Assembly (NCBI GenBank): GCA_016165875.1 | Contig: JABBOT010000002.1 | Span: forward strand, 33,324,997 to 33,388,996 | Reading direction: 5' to 3' | Length of the DNA: 64,000 bases | From: Acanthopleura granulata | Lineage: Eukaryota; Mollusca; Polyplacophora; Chitonida; Chitonidae | Part shown: positions 61,821-64,000 of the stretch, piece after piece | Layout: every line of letters begins with the position of its first letter | How positions within the stretch are numbered: the first letter of the stretch is position 1 | Notes under the pieces: model-generated | Database searches by the model: none | What the model was told of the DNA's origin: nothing | Seen by the model: the letters and a program-made list of their open reading frames with translations, nothing else | Position numbers and translations under genes: made by a program

Positions 61821-62080
61821 GATTTTTATGGTGGCTAATAACGTCCATTGCAGACCATGTCTGGTTATTAAAAAAAACGCGACCTTCGCGCCCCTACGGA
61901 ATACACGGCACGGATTCGCGTACTCCTTACTAAAACGGCGTTCATCATGAGCTTCTCGACCCCGCGGAAGGCGCGTAGAGGGCAAAGTTTAATAAAACCG
62001 TGCCCTCCGCAACCCCGCGGAGAGCGCGGAAGGCACAGAGCACGCGGACCTGCGCCCTCCTGCGCCCCACCATAAATTTT
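61821..62080. repeat. GC-rich non-coding element with short inverted ends
   Basis: The ends are a short imperfect inverted repeat: 'atttttatggtggc' at about 61822-61835 and 'ccccaccataaatttt' at 62065-62080. The inside is rich in 'cgcg', 'ccgcgg' and 'gcgcc' words, in sharp contrast to the AT-rich flanks. It includes two related blocks, 'accccgcggaaggcgcg' and 'accccgcggagagcgcg'. It is probably a MITE. Confidence 0.55.
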
Positions 62081-62371
62081 GGTAATGGTTTAATGTTATA
62101 AAATCGTATACAACGAATATTAAATCCACAGACTGATGTTTTATCTGTAGGCTTAAAAAAAGGAGTACGGTTATCAGTTTGCAATGACCAAAGGGAAACA
62201 ACTTTCTGACACAACTTTATGCCCAACTGTTTGTGTTTCTCATATTTTGGTATGTGATAGACTTGCATATGTGTATATGTAGTGTCTAAATTTCCTCTGG
62301 AATCTTTTTCTAAAGGAATTTATAAAGCCTAAGAAAAAGAGTTTAAAATTTTCTGAATTTCCCGCCATTAT

Positions 62372-62995
62372 GTACTCAAGAATACATCACTTATACCACG
62401 GCGGCCATGCAGCATTATGTAGGTATGTGTGTATCTAGCTTGGGACATTATGTGGTGCTGCAGCAAAACTTCAGTCGTACTTTAAACAATCTTTCAGTCA
62501 CATGACGACGAGGAGTCCTTAGAACGTGTAAATATATTGTATGTTCTCCTTTGGCAGGTAGATTCCACGCCACTAAAGCTTCCGCCACTGTAACATCATA
62601 CCGAAGAGATCGGACATGACACCCAACCAAGTCGCATTATACTGACAACGGATCGACCAGTTCTGTTTCCTTGCTCTAACCTCTCCATGCCGAGCGCTAA
62701 GCTAGGCAGCAACAAATTCCATTTTTAAAGTTTTGAATGGTATGACCCAACCTGAACCTGGATCTTCGGTTCAGGTTAGAGGCGGACGCTCCAACCACTA
62801 GTCCACCGAGGCAGTCGGCAGCATTATGGTGGAAGAAAACCGGGCATGGAGATGCCGGGGAAAACAAATTGCTGGGCGGGATACCCAAATACTACTGGGA
62901 AACTAGCTTGAGTTGGACTTGAACTCTTATAGCGATGGCATTGACGAGAGGCTCCTGAAGTATTGCGCTGCGCTAGCATGTCCTGCAACCATGGT
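62372..62995 (+). repeat. Mollusc-type repeat interrupted by a SINE
   Basis: The left part (62372-62419) reads 'actcaagaatacatcactta' then 'taccacggcggcc'. The right part (62818 to about 62995) continues with 'gcagcattatggtgg', 'ttggacttgaactct' and 'gcgctgcgctagcatg'. Together they make one copy of the family at 51205-51446, split by about 400 bases of SINE. Confidence 0.65.
62420..62817 (-). mobile_element. tRNA-derived SINE, reverse orientation
   Basis: On the minus strand it starts with a tRNA-like head: an A-box-like 'ggactagtggttggagcg' and, 45 bases on, a B-box-like 'ggttcaggttgggtcat'. A body follows ('aaaaatggaatttgttgct', 'gtcagtataatgcgactt'), then a tail with 'cctcgtcgtcatgtgactga'. 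This order and wording match a SINE I remember from abalone, limpets and oysters. It is flanked by an 11-base direct repeat (gcagcattatg at 62409-62419 and 62818-62828), the expected target-site duplication. Pol III transcription and LINE-driven copying are family knowledge. Confidence 0.75.
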
Positions 62996-63065
62996 CATGG
63001 ATGTCTTCCACCAACGTATAAGATATTCATATCTGTATGACAAAGTGGGGAAGTTCGTCAGTGAC

Positions 63066-63139
63066 TTGTTGAAGGTCAGTGGTTTACCCCAGGTACTCAG
63101 GATTCCTTCACATGTAAAAGTGACCGCTATCGTAAAACC
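63066..63139 (-). repeat. Fragment of the mollusc-type repeat
   Basis: 'Cagtggtttaccccaggtac' followed by 'aggattccttcacatgtaa' matches blocks at 13590-13625 and 14535-14570. Confidence 0.45.
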
Positions 63140-63188
63140 ATGAGTACATCGCTAAACAACAATTATGAGTACATCGCTAAACAACAAC
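63140..63188. repeat. Tandem duplication of a 24-25 base unit
   Basis: The unit 'atgagtacatcgctaaacaa' plus 'caatt' is followed at once by a second, nearly complete copy. It is a local duplication with no apparent function. Confidence 0.75.
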
Positions 63189-64000
63189 TGATGAAAAACT
63201 ACGTCAATTATTTCAAAAAGAGAAAGGGAAACACCTTGGTTTGTGGCATCTGGTGCTAGAAGGAACCATTCTCCGTGAATGAAGACTTTCAATATTTCAC
63301 TTTGGGCATGGAAGAAAGGTACTTTATTTGGAATCAAAGGAAGAGTTTTTAAAAAAATATCTAAACAAAAATTAAAGTTTCGAACTATACTTTGCTCGCG
63401 TCACTTTACACAGGAAGCCGGTGCCAGTGTGTACCTGTAGACTCGTTCATTACGGAGAACAGCCATGACAGGACACCCCATGGTGGTCATTAATGTGCTG
63501 ACCGCAGGCCGACTTTAGAACGTGGTCTCCCTTTATTCGTTGTCAGGATGTAATGTTGTTATGCCCCCATAGGTTTTTCTATACATTTTATGGACACCAC
63601 ATGTGCCAGTTCAAGATTCTCAGTTTTTAAGTTCTACAGTGTATACAGGCTGACTGACCGCATGACTGCTATTTATCGCCAATATAATCAGGGATGCTTC
63701 GATTATACAATATATGACAATCGTTTTTATGGGTAGGGGAAACGGAGTAACATGGGGTAAGACATCCACCGACCTTTGCCGGGCTACCCATGCAAGAACT
63801 CTTGCACCACTAACCTATGTATAAAATCCAAACAATTGGTCTTAGGGGCCTAACTAATGTACATGTACAAGCCTGTGTAAACAGCCTAGTACAAGCGCCA
63901 TCGACCCCTTATGGTAATCCATATCATACAGTTAGGCCTGTACGAACTGCAAGGCCGGAGATCGAATCTCCAAGGAGTGTGCCTTGCGGTAATATGAGTC

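Larger units (their letters stand above)
59121..64000. other. Repeat-rich region upstream of H2A.Z
   Basis: No gene is recognised. The left part (59121-61800) is AT-rich with no feature I can name. One 116-codon open frame at 60649-60999 shows no domain I know. The right part holds the GC-rich element, the nested SINE and small tandem repeats listed separately. Confidence 0.45.

Noticed and set aside
62740..62815. Reverse-strand tRNA gene
   Set aside because: It has A- and B-box-like motifs but a broken acceptor stem, and it continues into a SINE body flanked by a target-site duplication.
1..64000. CRISPR array, operon-like cluster or novel defence system
   Set aside because: The window is intron-rich animal DNA; no regularly spaced repeats or bacterial-type gene runs are present.

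Overview
This is a window of an animal nuclear genome. The genes are split by GT-AG introns, DNA between them is AT-rich, and all six recognisable proteins are close relatives of well-known metazoan proteins. The interspersed repeats point to a mollusc: one is a tRNA-headed SINE, the other a family carrying a 'cttatacgacggcgg' core. I remember both from gastropod and bivalve genomes, but this is recollection and not a search.

Layout, left to right: PCNA (minus strand, first three coding exons only, runs off the left edge); MICU1 (plus, 11 coding exons); an hnRNP H/F-type RNA-binding protein (minus, 9 coding exons); MOB1 (plus, 4 coding exons); an acid lipase of the LIPA/LIPF family (plus, 8 exons); and histone H2A.Z (minus, 5 coding exons). 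Every exon junction was followed by reading frame and GT/AG signals. The five complete genes give uninterrupted products of 555, 534, 216, 409 and 128 residues. PCNA/MICU1 and hnRNP H/MOB1 are head-to-head pairs. The MICU1/hnRNP H and lipase/H2A.Z pairs converge. PCNA and H2A.Z act on replicating and transcribing chromatin, MOB1 in the Hippo pathway, MICU1 in mitochondrial calcium entry, hnRNP H in splicing and the lipase in neutral-lipid breakdown. They do not form one pathway, and their proximity looks like ordinary gene order.

Introns and intergenic DNA hold most of the unexplained structure: a decayed Tigger/pogo-like DNA transposon lying in a foldback element in PCNA intron 1, a second copy of that foldback element in MOB1 intron 1, two neighbouring copies of another foldback MITE in the same intron, a roughly 490-bp inverted repeat beyond the lipase gene, a GC-rich element near the right end, and a SINE inserted with a target-site duplication inside an older repeat. 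Promoter-like elements (E2F, YY1, ETS, CCAAT) can be read at several gene starts.

I found no CRISPR array, no convincing tRNA or rRNA gene, no viral sequence, and no gene set that looks like a new biological system.
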